A stretch of 64,000 nucleotides of DNA, taken from positions 573,631-637,630 of the forward strand of contig CAZIOP010000001.1 of NCBI GenBank assembly GCA_964540895.1. The letters run 5' to 3'. The notes beneath the pieces are model-generated. The model was not told the origin of the DNA. It searched no databases and saw only the letters and a program-made list of their open reading frames with translations. This document shows, piece by piece, positions 24,901 through 33,106 of this stretch (the stretch's first letter is position 1; the number at the start of each line of letters is the position of its first letter). The position numbers were made by a program, and so were the translations under genes. Source of the stretch: Patescibacterium sp964540895. GTDB taxonomy: Bacteria > Patescibacteriota > Patescibacteriia > Patescibacteriales > Patescibacteriaceae.

Positions 24901-27900
24901 TCGAACCATTAGTACAAATTGGACTACCAACAGCACAAACACCTCTGACACCATTAGCCACACAAGTCTCATTATTACCACAAATTGAACATGGTCCATT
25001 AATATCTCCAATATCAATACACTTGTTTCCAGCGCCTCGAACCCAACCATCGGGACAAGAACTTAATAAAGTAATTTCCCAATGAGGAATAGTAAGAGAA
25101 ATATTAGACACACCACAGTTACCGGCAATAGGATTATTGTTAACTAAAATAGGATCATTATTACCATCTACTAAATCATTAGCACTACAAGCATTAGCAG
25201 CCGACGGAGTTTTAATACAACGATTTAAGGTTGCATTATAGACACATAAGTTACCAGCACATTCTGGTGACGAATTACAAAATACATCACCACACCGACC
25301 AGTTACAATTGGCAAACCTGTGCCGGCCGAAGGTGAACATTGACCCGGTGAATTAGGACAGAAGTAGCCTTCAATACATTGATTATTATTATAACCGGAA
25401 CACGAAGCAGCACACGTAGTACCACCATGGCCATCATCAACACAAGGGTTAACGCAACAACTATTATCAGTACATTGATTAAAACCAGGATCACAGAAAC
25501 TACATTTGCTAATAGTTGGATCTTCACAATGACCAATCGCACAACAAGCTGTACCACATTGCACTTCACCAGAGTTACAAGAAGAGGATTGGTAACCTGT
25601 TGAGAATTGCCATTCATAGACGCTCGTAGCAACGTTTCCATAACACTGGGCTGCAGTTGCTTTACAGCGTCCAGCTTCTGGAAGTCCAGCAGCACAACAA
25701 ACTTCAAAAGTACCACAATCACTATCACTAACACATGAACCAACACCAAAGTTTACACCATTACTACCCTGTCCATTAGCAATAACTTGTACTGGTCCAC
25801 TAATAGCATTTACATGAACAGTAGTTACAACTTTCCAAGGTTTAATACCAGAAGCAGTTGTATCAATATCCCAAAAAGTAATAGCGGCACCTCGCTGATC
25901 TTTATTATTATAAAATTTAACAATACTTGTTGTTGGACTAAACGTTTTAAAATATTCTCCCCACAATGTCACCGCACTGTTTGGTTGACCCAAGGATGGT
26001 TCAACTCGGCATAAGCCAGGGTTAGGTGAACCAGCCACTACTTCAAATTGCTGAGGACTACTATCAACTGGGCTAAATAATTCATGATCAAGTGTTATGT
26101 TATATCGACCCAAAGCAATACCCGCTGGCACCTTAACAATTATTTGAGTATCAGTCCAAACACTTTGCGCACACACATCAGGAAAATTATAATCAGCTTC
26201 TGGTCCAGTTTCATCTCCAAAGTGTACACTACTAGCTCCTTTAGAATTTCCAAATCCAGAACCGCGAATAGTTACATACTGCCCAACAGGGCCAAGAGGA
26301 GGTTCAATAGAACTAATTAATGGACCAGTGCTTGCTTCGGCATTTTTAGTGAAGTCTAAAAAGTTACTGTAGACGTTTGACTGTAAAACATAGGTCGTGG
26401 TTGGTCCAGCAGTTAAGTTTGGGACAGTGGCGGTACCAGTCTTTGGACCACCAAAAGTCGAAGATAACGCTTTGACGTAGGCTGATAAACTTCCAAAATA
26501 AGCTTCACTGGCAGTTAATTTAATACCCTGATAGGTAATAACATCACTAATTCTTCCAGCCACTGGATTAATAGTACATATTCCTGGGCGCCCCACCGTG
26601 TTCTTCTTAAAATTATTAATTAATGGTCCCTGTCCATCATCAGTTCTATCATTTGATCCACCGCTAGCTTCAATCTTTATAGGTCCATCTAAGGCACCTA
26701 CTGGTACTACTGCAATCACCTGATTGTTTGTCCAAACATTTCCACTACAAGCAGCGTTACCTAGAATCGGATCATTAGCTAAAACAGCTGGTATTGTTGG
26801 ATTACCAGTAGCATCTGAGAAGAATACCCGTCCAACAGTGGTACCAAAACCAGAACCGTGAATAGTCACAAAGTTTCCTGACTCACCATTAGGAGTAGGT
26901 ATATCGCATCTATTAATGCCTCCACAATCTGCTACTTCAGTAGCAACAGTACAGGCTTTATCAAGGTCAGTTGTACAATAGCCTCCTTGAGGACTAACAA
27001 CATTAATTTGTGGTTTAGTTTGACATAGACAACAGTTAGAAACTGAGGGGCCAAAACCCGCAGCTGTACAGGAAGCTGTGGTAGAGCCTGTTGCTGTACA
27101 AAAATTTGAGGCACACATACTGTCGCTACAAACAGCTGGTTGTTGCGAATCTGCTGCACAAGCAGCTCCAATACAAGCTAAACAACTTCCACCACAATCA
27201 ATACCTGTTTCATCACCATCCATAACAGCATTACAACAATGAGAAGCGGAAATTCGCACTGTTTTCTGGGCCGAAGCATTATTCAAAGCAATATCATAAG
27301 CAGTCGCTTTTAATTGAACATTCTGACCAACAGTGTAACTTGATCCATCCCAGGTTGTTGAAGCGTTAAAAGGCGTTGGGATACCTGTTGTGTTTAAAAC
27401 TGAATCAATTAAACCTCCCTCTAAAAAGAAGTCAATCGAAGATACTTCATAATCATCAATAGCACTAGCATCAAATGGGTTACTAGGTGCGGCACAAACT
27501 TGTCTGGTAGTAATGTTTACTTGAGGATTACCAGTATCTACATAGTTGCCTGTTTCAAAATCAAGTGTACAAGGGTTACTTAGTGTACAAACTAATTTTT
27601 TTCCTGAAGTGCTTTCAATAACAGTATCTTTAGCTGTAACTGAAATTGTGGCATTAGCTGAAAAACAATGTACTGTATCATTAGGAGGCGGACACATGGT
27701 ATCAGGAACAAATTCAATGTACTTGCCAACCACAGTTCTAACACCAGCCACTGATGTTCCACCTTCTGTAACTACAAACGTAGTATCATCAACTGTAGAA
27801 CCAACTACATTTTCATTAAATTTATAACGCACTACTGTGTTTCGTGGTTTATTAACTGAGCCATTAAGTGGCGCAGTGCCAGTAACAAGAAAACTACTAC

Positions 27901-28378
27901 TTCCGCCAATAGTACATGGTCCAGCCTGACATGTACCTCCACAACAAAATGGTGTACCGCCAGAACATGGAGGACTACAAACTCCCCCACCGCCTCCACC
28001 ACCCGTAGCTCCTATTAACTGACTAAGAATGAAGCTCACAATGGCAAATGAAGCCACAATAATTACTAAACCAATAGTAGCTGCTTTTAATATTCTTTTA
28101 GCTTTCTCAACTTTTTCTTCGTTACCGCGAGCAGTCATCCAAGTCCAACCGGCATACAGTAAAATACAAACGGCGATAACACCCAAAAAGCCAAGTCCAG
28201 CTCGAATTAATTTAGCAGCTGTTAATCGTGGATCTTGATTCCCTAAACCAATAGTGGCAGCGAAGTTTAAACCTAAGTCAGGTTGAGCATACACCACTTT
28301 GCCTAAACCTAACCATAAGCTCATGACTAGAGCAGTGATAGTAATACCTTTTATTAATAATTTACGGGGAAAATTCAT
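21911..28378 (-). CDS. Giant cysteine-rich surface protein with VirB2-like pilin N-terminus
   Basis: 2155 aa. Residues 1-125 carry a signal helix and two more hydrophobic helices in the layout of TrbC/VirB2 pilins (GLGNQDPRLTAAKLIRAGLG, GLVIIVASFAIVSFILSQL), ending in a polyglycine linker. The ectodomain has Ig-like parts, three IPT/TIG-type segments (e.g. VTIRGSGFGNSKGASSVHFG) at about 500-800, a dense Cys/CC-rich region at about 840-1500, another Ig-like region, and three fibronectin III-like domains at about 1860-2155. It probably forms a long extracellular fibre or adhesin. It shares its N-terminal module with the adjacent 903 aa protein. Confidence 0.85.
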   Translation of the reverse strand: MNFPRKLLIKGITITALVMSLWLGLGKVVYAQPDLGLNFAATIGLGNQDPRLTAAKLIRAGLGFLGVIAVCILLYAGWTWMTARGNEEKVEKAKRILKAATIGLVIIVASFAIVSFILSQLIGATGGGGGGGVCSPPCSGGTPFCCGGTCQAGPCTIGGSSSFLVTGTAPLNGSVNKPRNTVVRYKFNENVVGSTVDDTTFVVTEGGTSVAGVRTVVGKYIEFVPDTMCPPPNDTVHCFSANATISVTAKDTVIESTSGKKLVCTLSNPCTLDFETGNYVDTGNPQVNITTRQVCAAPSNPFDASAIDDYEVSSIDFFLEGGLIDSVLNTTGIPTPFNASTTWDGSSYTVGQNVQLKATAYDIALNNASAQKTVRISASHCCNAVMDGDETGIDCGGSCLACIGAACAADSQQPAVCSDSMCASNFCTATGSTTASCTAAGFGPSVSNCCLCQTKPQINVVSPQGGYCTTDLDKACTVATEVADCGGINRCDIPTPNGESGNFVTIHGSGFGTTVGRVFFSDATGNPTIPAVLANDPILGNAACSGNVWTNNQVIAVVPVGALDGPIKIEASGGSNDRTDDGQGPLINNFKKNTVGRPGICTINPVAGRISDVITYQGIKLTASEAYFGSLSAYVKALSSTFGGPKTGTATVPNLTAGPTTTYVLQSNVYSNFLDFTKNAEASTGPLISSIEPPLGPVGQYVTIRGSGFGNSKGASSVHFGDETGPEADYNFPDVCAQSVWTDTQIIVKVPAGIALGRYNITLDHELFSPVDSSPQQFEVVAGSPNPGLCRVEPSLGQPNSAVTLWGEYFKTFSPTTSIVKFYNNKDQRGAAITFWDIDTTASGIKPWKVVTTVHVNAISGPVQVIANGQGSNGVNFGVGSCVSDSDCGTFEVCCAAGLPEAGRCKATAAQCYGNVATSVYEWQFSTGYQSSSCNSGEVQCGTACCAIGHCEDPTISKCSFCDPGFNQCTDNSCCVNPCVDDGHGGTTCAASCSGYNNNQCIEGYFCPNSPGQCSPSAGTGLPIVTGRCGDVFCNSSPECAGNLCVYNATLNRCIKTPSAANACSANDLVDGNNDPILVNNNPIAGNCGVSNISLTIPHWEITLLSSCPDGWVRGAGNKCIDIGDINGPCSICGNNETCVANGVRGVCAVGSPICTNGSTCDLTTNQCKKIDTGTCDCCCRIDHAAQDCCAGLTCGGSCGSGDPNLGVCSGCVVGGVPDDSLCNCTGTTGKFCDASSDPRGICTDCASLTDPVACSSHSECCLDAKNGNKCTSLRPGQLPVPEIVGGATLQYCGYNNCTNILGSNSCDLTPVKNGIYNNISSCMAACVNAPIPCSTSPMCTDPSCPVGTTCNMTNCTCDAPVTPPGDPCRSANPPFACLLTGCAAGYNCIDRPGDTCRCCCKPPVGPTDPDSCKLINPSLSCLADQGNCTGGQRGQCCGCSKDSECGDIATTGCGTTGSRCCSSRPLVVDHLPVPDEINVCRNASIEAVFNTRMDSATFSAGDNVQVIGDYGTDPCPNGYPIVASVEPLNRLVKWLTPLRKIAVKIAPFLLTKSAFADMSHFCVVSGSPVGSEVSATSTKVSYRLTKPLEANHRYYVVLKGDPELASFLGTPKDYYNAHITSITNVGMIGMYAGSHIPTFFNHTEFKNAEVWPFETGNEICTLDSVSVTPSFHLFQTVGEKKLLDASARSRNGQTIQGIAGVYNWDWAWNSDDNQVATVTQQLIPQVAEAVAGNKKDGQTLGKATTTITADTVNNPTSVGRVVKGSSRLRLFLCENPWPIYLTIPGYVWPWKDDITGVEFYYCRDTNGVGTSDDLPALKEAPLTGTSRRNICMSGSNIGLTCTSDSDCGGAASSCWPEVLKEFFFFREPAPQDPVITGTVDAAGGKVTINAPVITGSTKYKVYYGLSSGQYNFNKEVTITGTARNVIVDIDGLANGLNYYFVMTALSNKNQESGFSNELKLKPTDITPPASPSIKGSGADTKITLFWDPVPEAVSYIAYMGVEPRSGMSYVYPISKTTRSIPGPNQPNVTFNGLDNTGTYYLAVKSVDQYGNLSPYSAEISVKPNTPYLVSARPEVGASTGVRLKWLPFVGAQQYTISYVSTTILRPVTIDVSNSTFDYLVTSLTPGTSYTFKIIAKRANGQNSDDSNTITAIAP

Positions 28379-28384
28379 ACAATA

Positions 28385-31096
28385 TTACAAACAATTACCT
28401 TGAGCATTTAAAGTCGCAGTTGGTACTAAATTTCCACTTGTGTCTCGACAACATGAAGGCATAGCGGCATTAGCCACACAGCTGAGATCCTTTGATGGTT
28501 TATAACAATTCTGATATATATCTTTTACACCTGAGCCAACTTGAGATCGGTAGGCCGTTGAATCTTTGAAAATTCCATGACCTATAATGGCTTTTGTTTT
28601 ATCAGCTTGTCCATCTAACGGTGGCGTATCAATATCATCTTTACTAACCCAGTAACCAACAGCATCACTCGCCATACTCCACAAGTTAATTAAGTGATGA
28701 GTTACAGTTGATAGACCATTATCAATGGTAACTGTACCAGATCCTAAACTTGAAGACATCATTAGTTTAGAAAAAAGAACTTCAATAGCAGTTGCTAAAC
28801 CAACATTTGAAGCATTATTGGAAACAGTGGTACTTACCATTTCTGGAGGAGTTAAATCAAGTCGATCACTAACCCAGAATGACCACTGATAATTATCACC
28901 CTTACCACCATTAACAACAGCTGTATCATTTTCATTCCAAATACTATTTTGACCCTGAGCATCATCATCTCGGTTACCATCAAGTGAGTTAGTAGCGGCA
29001 TCAACTACACCATTAATACTGGCTGCTACTGGATAATTTTTGTTTTGAATGCCATCTCGACACACATGAGTTGTGGTATCACAGGTATTGTATGGTGAAA
29101 CTGTACAATCATTGTTAGTCGCACAGGTTGCCAAAGCAGCGGCTTTTACCTCAACTCGAAGATGACTATTACTTGGTAAGCAGTAAATACTTTCACCACA
29201 ACCATTAACACCACACTTAATATCAGACACAAACTCAGTTGTCTTATATTGATTTGATACAACAAATTTTCCAGCCAACTGGTCTCCTTGGCAACTTCCG
29301 CCTGAACACTTATATGATTTACATTGATCATCAGTAGTACAAGGTGAGGTGCCAGGTAAAGAAGATCCATCAGCATTAACTATTTGCACTTTGTCAGCGA
29401 CATCTATACTATCACCGCTAATAGTCAAAGGGTTAATTGATTCATTAAAGTTAAGTTGTATAATTGCATTCTTTGGTTGATCCGCTCGGTCACGAACTGT
29501 ATAAGTAGTAGTTATGTCAGTTCCTCCATGAAAGGCAGCTAGAACTAAATTACCGACACTAGTACTTGAAAGTTGTAGTCGATTCCCAGCTGTGCCGGCA
29601 ATTTTAGCTGTTAAAGTTACTGTTGTTGCAGCTACTGTCGCCGTAACTTCAGGGTGAATGAGGTTAACTGAGTCAGCAATAGAGAGCGCTGTAGCTGGGA
29701 ATGTTGTTTCAACTTTTATTTGATTATTATTAGGTGTACCAGTCACAAATGTATATATTTTGCTACCAATGGTTAACGTATCAGCTGATTGTACTGGTGC
29801 TACAGTAAGACGCCAAGCATGGCCAGCAACAAAACCAGGGTCTAGGTTAATTGTTAAGCCACAAGGAGCAAGTGTAAATTGATTACTAATAATGTTTAAG
29901 TCGGCAGGAAGTAACCCAGATTGAGAGTACACTACATGAGCTTTTAAACCGCTACTACTAATAATGGCAATATCAACTGTTCCAGCTGCACATACATTAG
30001 TCCCGCTGACCTGAGCATTAACTGTAGTGATTGAAGGTGGTGCTGTTCGAACTATTGAAGCACTGGCTGCTCTGTATACAGCAGGTTGGCCACTTACAGA
30101 AATATTACCTGTAGCTGCGGTCGCTGCTAGAGTAGTTGAAACAGTATCTGGATCATCATCAGGTTGAGGAAAAATTCCACCATGATCATACTGTAAAATC
30201 TGTGGTGGCGTTAAATCAAGTTCGTTATTAACTTCAAATGTCCAGGTAAACCCACCTGTAATTGAAAAGGCATTAGAGCCATCAGCTTTCTTAATATCAG
30301 TAGTAAGGTTAACTGAGTAATCAATATTCTGATTTTGTCCTCCAAGATAGGCTGGAGCAGCAGGTTGGAAAATAAACGTCATGTTGTCAGTTGATGTAAC
30401 ATCAACATCAGTCACCAAAGGAATAGTCGTATCTTGTGTTCTAAAAATACGGACACTTGTATATGAGGAAGTCTTTATTTTCGTACCAGGTGCACAAAAA
30501 CCTCCAGCAGTATTTTCACAAATAGTGGCAGGATCCATTGGTTCTCTAAAAGTGACAATGATACTCGTATTTCGAGCAACATCTTTTTGAAATGGTGCAG
30601 GGTATACACTCTTAACAACTCCATTACCAAGACCACTGACACCGCCTCCACCTCCTCCACCTCCACCGCCGCTACCACTACCACCAGTAGCTCCCATTAG
30701 CTGTTGGAGTATGAAAGAAACAATTCCAAATGAAGCCATGATAATAATCAAACCAATAGCAGCATTTTTTAAAATACCTTTTGCCTTACTAATTTTTTCT
30801 TCACTACCACCAGAAGTCATCCAAATAAAGCCAGCATAGAGAATTAGGCAAAGAGCTATGAGTCCCAAAAAGCCTAAAGCTGCTCGAATCATTTTAGCAG
30901 CAGTAATTCGAGGATCGTTATTACCTAAACCTAATAAATTTTGAAAAGCACTCTGACTTAAATTACCTCCCCATAACACATTAGGGTCAGCCGTATTAGT
31001 TTGAGCACTAACAGTTCGTACTATATTAAAAGCAAAACCAGCTATCATGAGGAAAATGATAGCGGCTAAGAGCCAACGTTTTTTTGCTATTAACAT
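28385..31096 (-). CDS. Surface protein with VirB2-like pilin N-terminus and Ig-like repeats
   Basis: 903 aa. Signal helix at about 8-28, then GLGNNDPRITAAKMIRAALG and two hydrophobic helices ending SFGIVSFILQQLMGATGG, which align closely with the N-terminus of the next gene. A Gly/Ser run (about 145-160) leads to Big_5-type Ig-like domains (YPAPFQKDVARNTSIIVTF; DLTPPEMVSTTVSNNASNVG) and a cysteine-rich tail. The pairing suggests two related subunits of one surface structure; CPR genomes often annotate such genes as 'type IV secretion pilin'. First gene of the operon, divergent from relA. Confidence 0.85.
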   Translation of the reverse strand: MLIAKKRWLLAAIIFLMIAGFAFNIVRTVSAQTNTADPNVLWGGNLSQSAFQNLLGLGNNDPRITAAKMIRAALGFLGLIALCLILYAGFIWMTSGGSEEKISKAKGILKNAAIGLIIIMASFGIVSFILQQLMGATGGSGSGGGGGGGGGGVSGLGNGVVKSVYPAPFQKDVARNTSIIVTFREPMDPATICENTAGGFCAPGTKIKTSSYTSVRIFRTQDTTIPLVTDVDVTSTDNMTFIFQPAAPAYLGGQNQNIDYSVNLTTDIKKADGSNAFSITGGFTWTFEVNNELDLTPPQILQYDHGGIFPQPDDDPDTVSTTLAATAATGNISVSGQPAVYRAASASIVRTAPPSITTVNAQVSGTNVCAAGTVDIAIISSSGLKAHVVYSQSGLLPADLNIISNQFTLAPCGLTINLDPGFVAGHAWRLTVAPVQSADTLTIGSKIYTFVTGTPNNNQIKVETTFPATALSIADSVNLIHPEVTATVAATTVTLTAKIAGTAGNRLQLSSTSVGNLVLAAFHGGTDITTTYTVRDRADQPKNAIIQLNFNESINPLTISGDSIDVADKVQIVNADGSSLPGTSPCTTDDQCKSYKCSGGSCQGDQLAGKFVVSNQYKTTEFVSDIKCGVNGCGESIYCLPSNSHLRVEVKAAALATCATNNDCTVSPYNTCDTTTHVCRDGIQNKNYPVAASINGVVDAATNSLDGNRDDDAQGQNSIWNENDTAVVNGGKGDNYQWSFWVSDRLDLTPPEMVSTTVSNNASNVGLATAIEVLFSKLMMSSSLGSGTVTIDNGLSTVTHHLINLWSMASDAVGYWVSKDDIDTPPLDGQADKTKAIIGHGIFKDSTAYRSQVGSGVKDIYQNCYKPSKDLSCVANAAMPSCCRDTSGNLVPTATLNAQGNCL

Positions 31097-31107
31097 GATG
31101 AGTAATT

Positions 31108-31136
31108 TTGACTTGCCAAAATCTTACTTTTATAAT
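31108..31136 (+). promoter_or_regulatory. Sigma70 promoter of relA/spoT
   Basis: TTGACT (31108-31113) and TATAAT (31131-31136) with a 17-base spacer on plus. It is back-to-back with a candidate minus-strand promoter for the pilin-fusion operon. Confidence 0.75.
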
Positions 31137-31137
31137 C

Positions 31138-31167
31138 ATAATACCATATTGACTACCCCCTAGGCAA
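31138..31167 (-). promoter_or_regulatory. Candidate promoter of the pilin-fusion operon
   Basis: TTGCCT (31162-31167) and TATTAT (31138-31143) on minus with an 18-base spacer. Its -10 box is 1 base from the relA -10 box, so the two promoters cannot both be occupied. Confidence 0.45.
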
Positions 31168-31171
31168 TAAA

Positions 31172-32638
31172 ATGACCATTGAACAAATCATCGCTCAAGT
31201 AGAGAATAGCCACCCTGGTGCTGATACCGAACCAATCCGTCGGGCCTTTGTCTTTGCCGAAACTGCCCATGGTGACCAAAAGCGAAAATCTGGTGAACCA
31301 TACATTCAGCATCCCCTGCACACGGCCTTTATCCTTTCTCAGATTAGAGCTGATATCCCAACCATCATTGCTGGTATTCTTCATGATGTACCAGAAGATA
31401 CGACCGCAACACTTGATGATATAAAAAAAGAATTCGGGGAAGAAGTTGCTCATTTGGTCGAAGGGATCACAAAGCTAAGTAAAATCAAATACCGAGGTAT
31501 TGCTCGTTATCGCGAAAGTCTTCGTAAGATGTTTTTGGCTATGGCTGAAGATCTACGCATTATTCTAATTAAATTCACTGATCGTTTACATAATCTACGA
31601 ACACTCGATGCCTTGCCTGAAGAAAAACAAAAACGTATTGCCCAGGAAACCCTAGAAATTTACGCCCCAATTGCAGGACTACTTGGTATCTGGAGTATGA
31701 AATGGCAAATGGAAGATATTTGTTTTAAATATCTCTATCCAGAAGAATATAAGAAGCTTGAATATACCTATGAAATTGAAAAAAAGACTGAATTAAATCA
31801 ATATATTGAAAAGGTAAAACGCATCGTAGCTGAAAAATTAGATAAGGAACATATCTCTCATGAAATTAGTGGTCGTTTCAAGCACTTATATAGTATCTGG
31901 CAAAAAATGCAAGCGAAAGATCGAGCCTTTAACGAAATTTATGATGTTTTTGCTCTCCGAATTATTGTTCCCACCGTTGCTGACTGTTACAAAGCACTAG
32001 GTATTGTTCATGCAACGTGGCGACCAAGTTATAATCGTTTTAAAGATTATATTGCTGTACCAAAACCAAATGGCTATCGCAGTATTCATACCACTGTTTT
32101 TGGTCCAGGTAGCCAACCAACCGAATTTCAAATTAGAACTGCTGAAATGCAAGAAGAGTCTTTATATGGAATTTCTGCTCACTGGTATTACAAACAACTA
32201 CGAGGTGATGAAAAAGAAAAAATGCCTAAATGGGTACAAGAAATATTAGAAATCCAACGTAAAGCTTCTTCGAGCCGTGCCTTTATCAATGAAGTAAAAC
32301 TTCATGTTTTTCAAGACAGAATTTTTGTCTTTACTCCTCGCGGTGATGTTCATGATTTACCAAGTGGTGCTACACCAGTTGATTTTGCGTATGCCGTACA
32401 CAGCGATATAGGTAATAAATGTGTTTCAGCAAAAATTAATCATTTAATGGGAGCCTTAGATCAAAAATTAAAAAATGGTGATATGGTAGAAATTATTATT
32501 GATCCAAACCGAGCAGGACCAAACTATGACTGGTTAAGTTTTGTTAAAACCAGACGTGCTCAAGAAAAAATCAAACAATATGCCAAACGTTATCGTCTTG
32601 GTTCGCTCAAACGATTTATTCCAGGTTTTAAGAAATAA
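31172..32638 (+). CDS. Bifunctional (p)ppGpp synthetase/hydrolase, short RelA/SpoT
   Basis: 488 aa. An HD hydrolase domain (HPLHTAFILSQ; AGILHDVPEDTTATLDDI) is followed by the RelA_SpoT synthetase domain with RFKDYIAVPKPNGYRSIHTT; the RFKD sequence is the RxKD version found in bifunctional enzymes rather than the EXDD of RelA. A TGS domain (VFTPRGDVHDLPSGATPVDFA) ends the protein. The ACT and zinc-finger parts of full-length Rel (about 720-780 aa) are missing, so ribosome sensing is probably altered. It sets the stringent alarmone level. Single-gene unit with promoter and terminator. Confidence 0.92.
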   Translation: MTIEQIIAQVENSHPGADTEPIRRAFVFAETAHGDQKRKSGEPYIQHPLHTAFILSQIRADIPTIIAGILHDVPEDTTATLDDIKKEFGEEVAHLVEGITKLSKIKYRGIARYRESLRKMFLAMAEDLRIILIKFTDRLHNLRTLDALPEEKQKRIAQETLEIYAPIAGLLGIWSMKWQMEDICFKYLYPEEYKKLEYTYEIEKKTELNQYIEKVKRIVAEKLDKEHISHEISGRFKHLYSIWQKMQAKDRAFNEIYDVFALRIIVPTVADCYKALGIVHATWRPSYNRFKDYIAVPKPNGYRSIHTTVFGPGSQPTEFQIRTAEMQEESLYGISAHWYYKQLRGDEKEKMPKWVQEILEIQRKASSSRAFINEVKLHVFQDRIFVFTPRGDVHDLPSGATPVDFAYAVHSDIGNKCVSAKINHLMGALDQKLKNGDMVEIIIDPNRAGPNYDWLSFVKTRRAQEKIKQYAKRYRLGSLKRFIPGFKK

Positions 32639-32647
32639 TATTTAATT

Positions 32648-32673
32648 AAAAAACTCCCTTTCAGGAGTTTTTT
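32648..32673. terminator. Bidirectional terminator between relA/spoT and rpsU
   Basis: Stem AAAAAACTCC/GGAGTTTTTT, 10 bp, loop CTTTCA. It ends relA on plus and can serve rpsU (stop at 32689) on minus. Confidence 0.85.
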
Positions 32674-32688
32674 AAAAAGTAATAGTAA

Positions 32689-32925
32689 TTACCAACGACC
32701 CATCATATCATCTTTTAACTTACCAGTTCGGCGTTGATATTCTTTTTTATCACGGAGCTCTAAACCAATCAAAGCGCTTTTCTTCTTTTGATGCTCGTTT
32801 TGATCTTTACGGTGGTAACGGTTTTTTCGAGCCTGCAATAAACGGCCGCTTTGCTGTAATCGCTTGTTAAAGCGACGTAAAAAGCTTTCGAATGTTTCAC
32901 CTTTTTTTCGTTTAAATTCTACCAT
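32689..32925 (-). CDS. rpsU: Small ribosomal subunit protein bS21
   Basis: 78 aa from MVEFKRKKGETFESFLRRF, which matches the bS21 N-terminus, followed by a very basic tail (LLQARKNRYHRKDQNEHQKKK). bS21 sits near the 16S 3' end and helps initiation. The open frame goes 16 codons further to a TTG at 32973, but AGGTG shortly before the ATG at 32923-32925 and the family start favour this ATG. A 5' leader of about 57 bases contains a GCCTTG/CAAGGC hairpin. Confidence 0.88.
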   Translation of the reverse strand: MVEFKRKKGETFESFLRRFNKRLQQSGRLLQARKNRYHRKDQNEHQKKKSALIGLELRDKKEYQRRTGKLKDDMMGRW

Positions 32926-32989
32926 ACGGGCACCTGCCTTTCTAGAAATGTTGGCCTTGACGTAGCAAGGCAATAATATCGACTCTGGG

Positions 32990-33018
32990 AGTATAGCCAG
33001 ATTTTATAGCTCGGTCAA
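32990..33018 (-). promoter_or_regulatory. rpsU promoter
   Basis: TTGACC (33013-33018) and TATACT (32990-32995) with a 17-base spacer on the minus strand, downstream of the hisS terminator. Predicted start is about 57 bases before the rpsU ATG. Confidence 0.7.
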
Positions 33019-33054
33019 GATCAAGGCCTAATTTCCTTTATTTTATATAACAAA

Positions 33055-33082
33055 AACACATTTTGAGTGATCAAAACGTGTT
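33055..33082 (-). terminator. Terminator after the HisRS-like gene
   Basis: AACACGTTTTGA/TCAAAATGTGTT on the minus strand with loop TCAC and one G-U pair, followed by TTTG. It separates the lepB-hisS unit from rpsU. Confidence 0.75.
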
Positions 33083-33106
33083 TATAGTAGTTTATTCAAA
33101 TATATC

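Noticed and set aside
25303..25749. 148-codon open frame on minus inside the 2155 aa gene, very valine/leucine-rich
   Set aside because: It is an alternative frame of Cys-rich codons; composition is artificial and no start context or domain is seen.
21911..31096. A complete type IV secretion system
   Set aside because: Only VirB2-like N-terminal modules are present; no VirB4, VirB6, VirB8-10 or coupling protein is encoded in the window.
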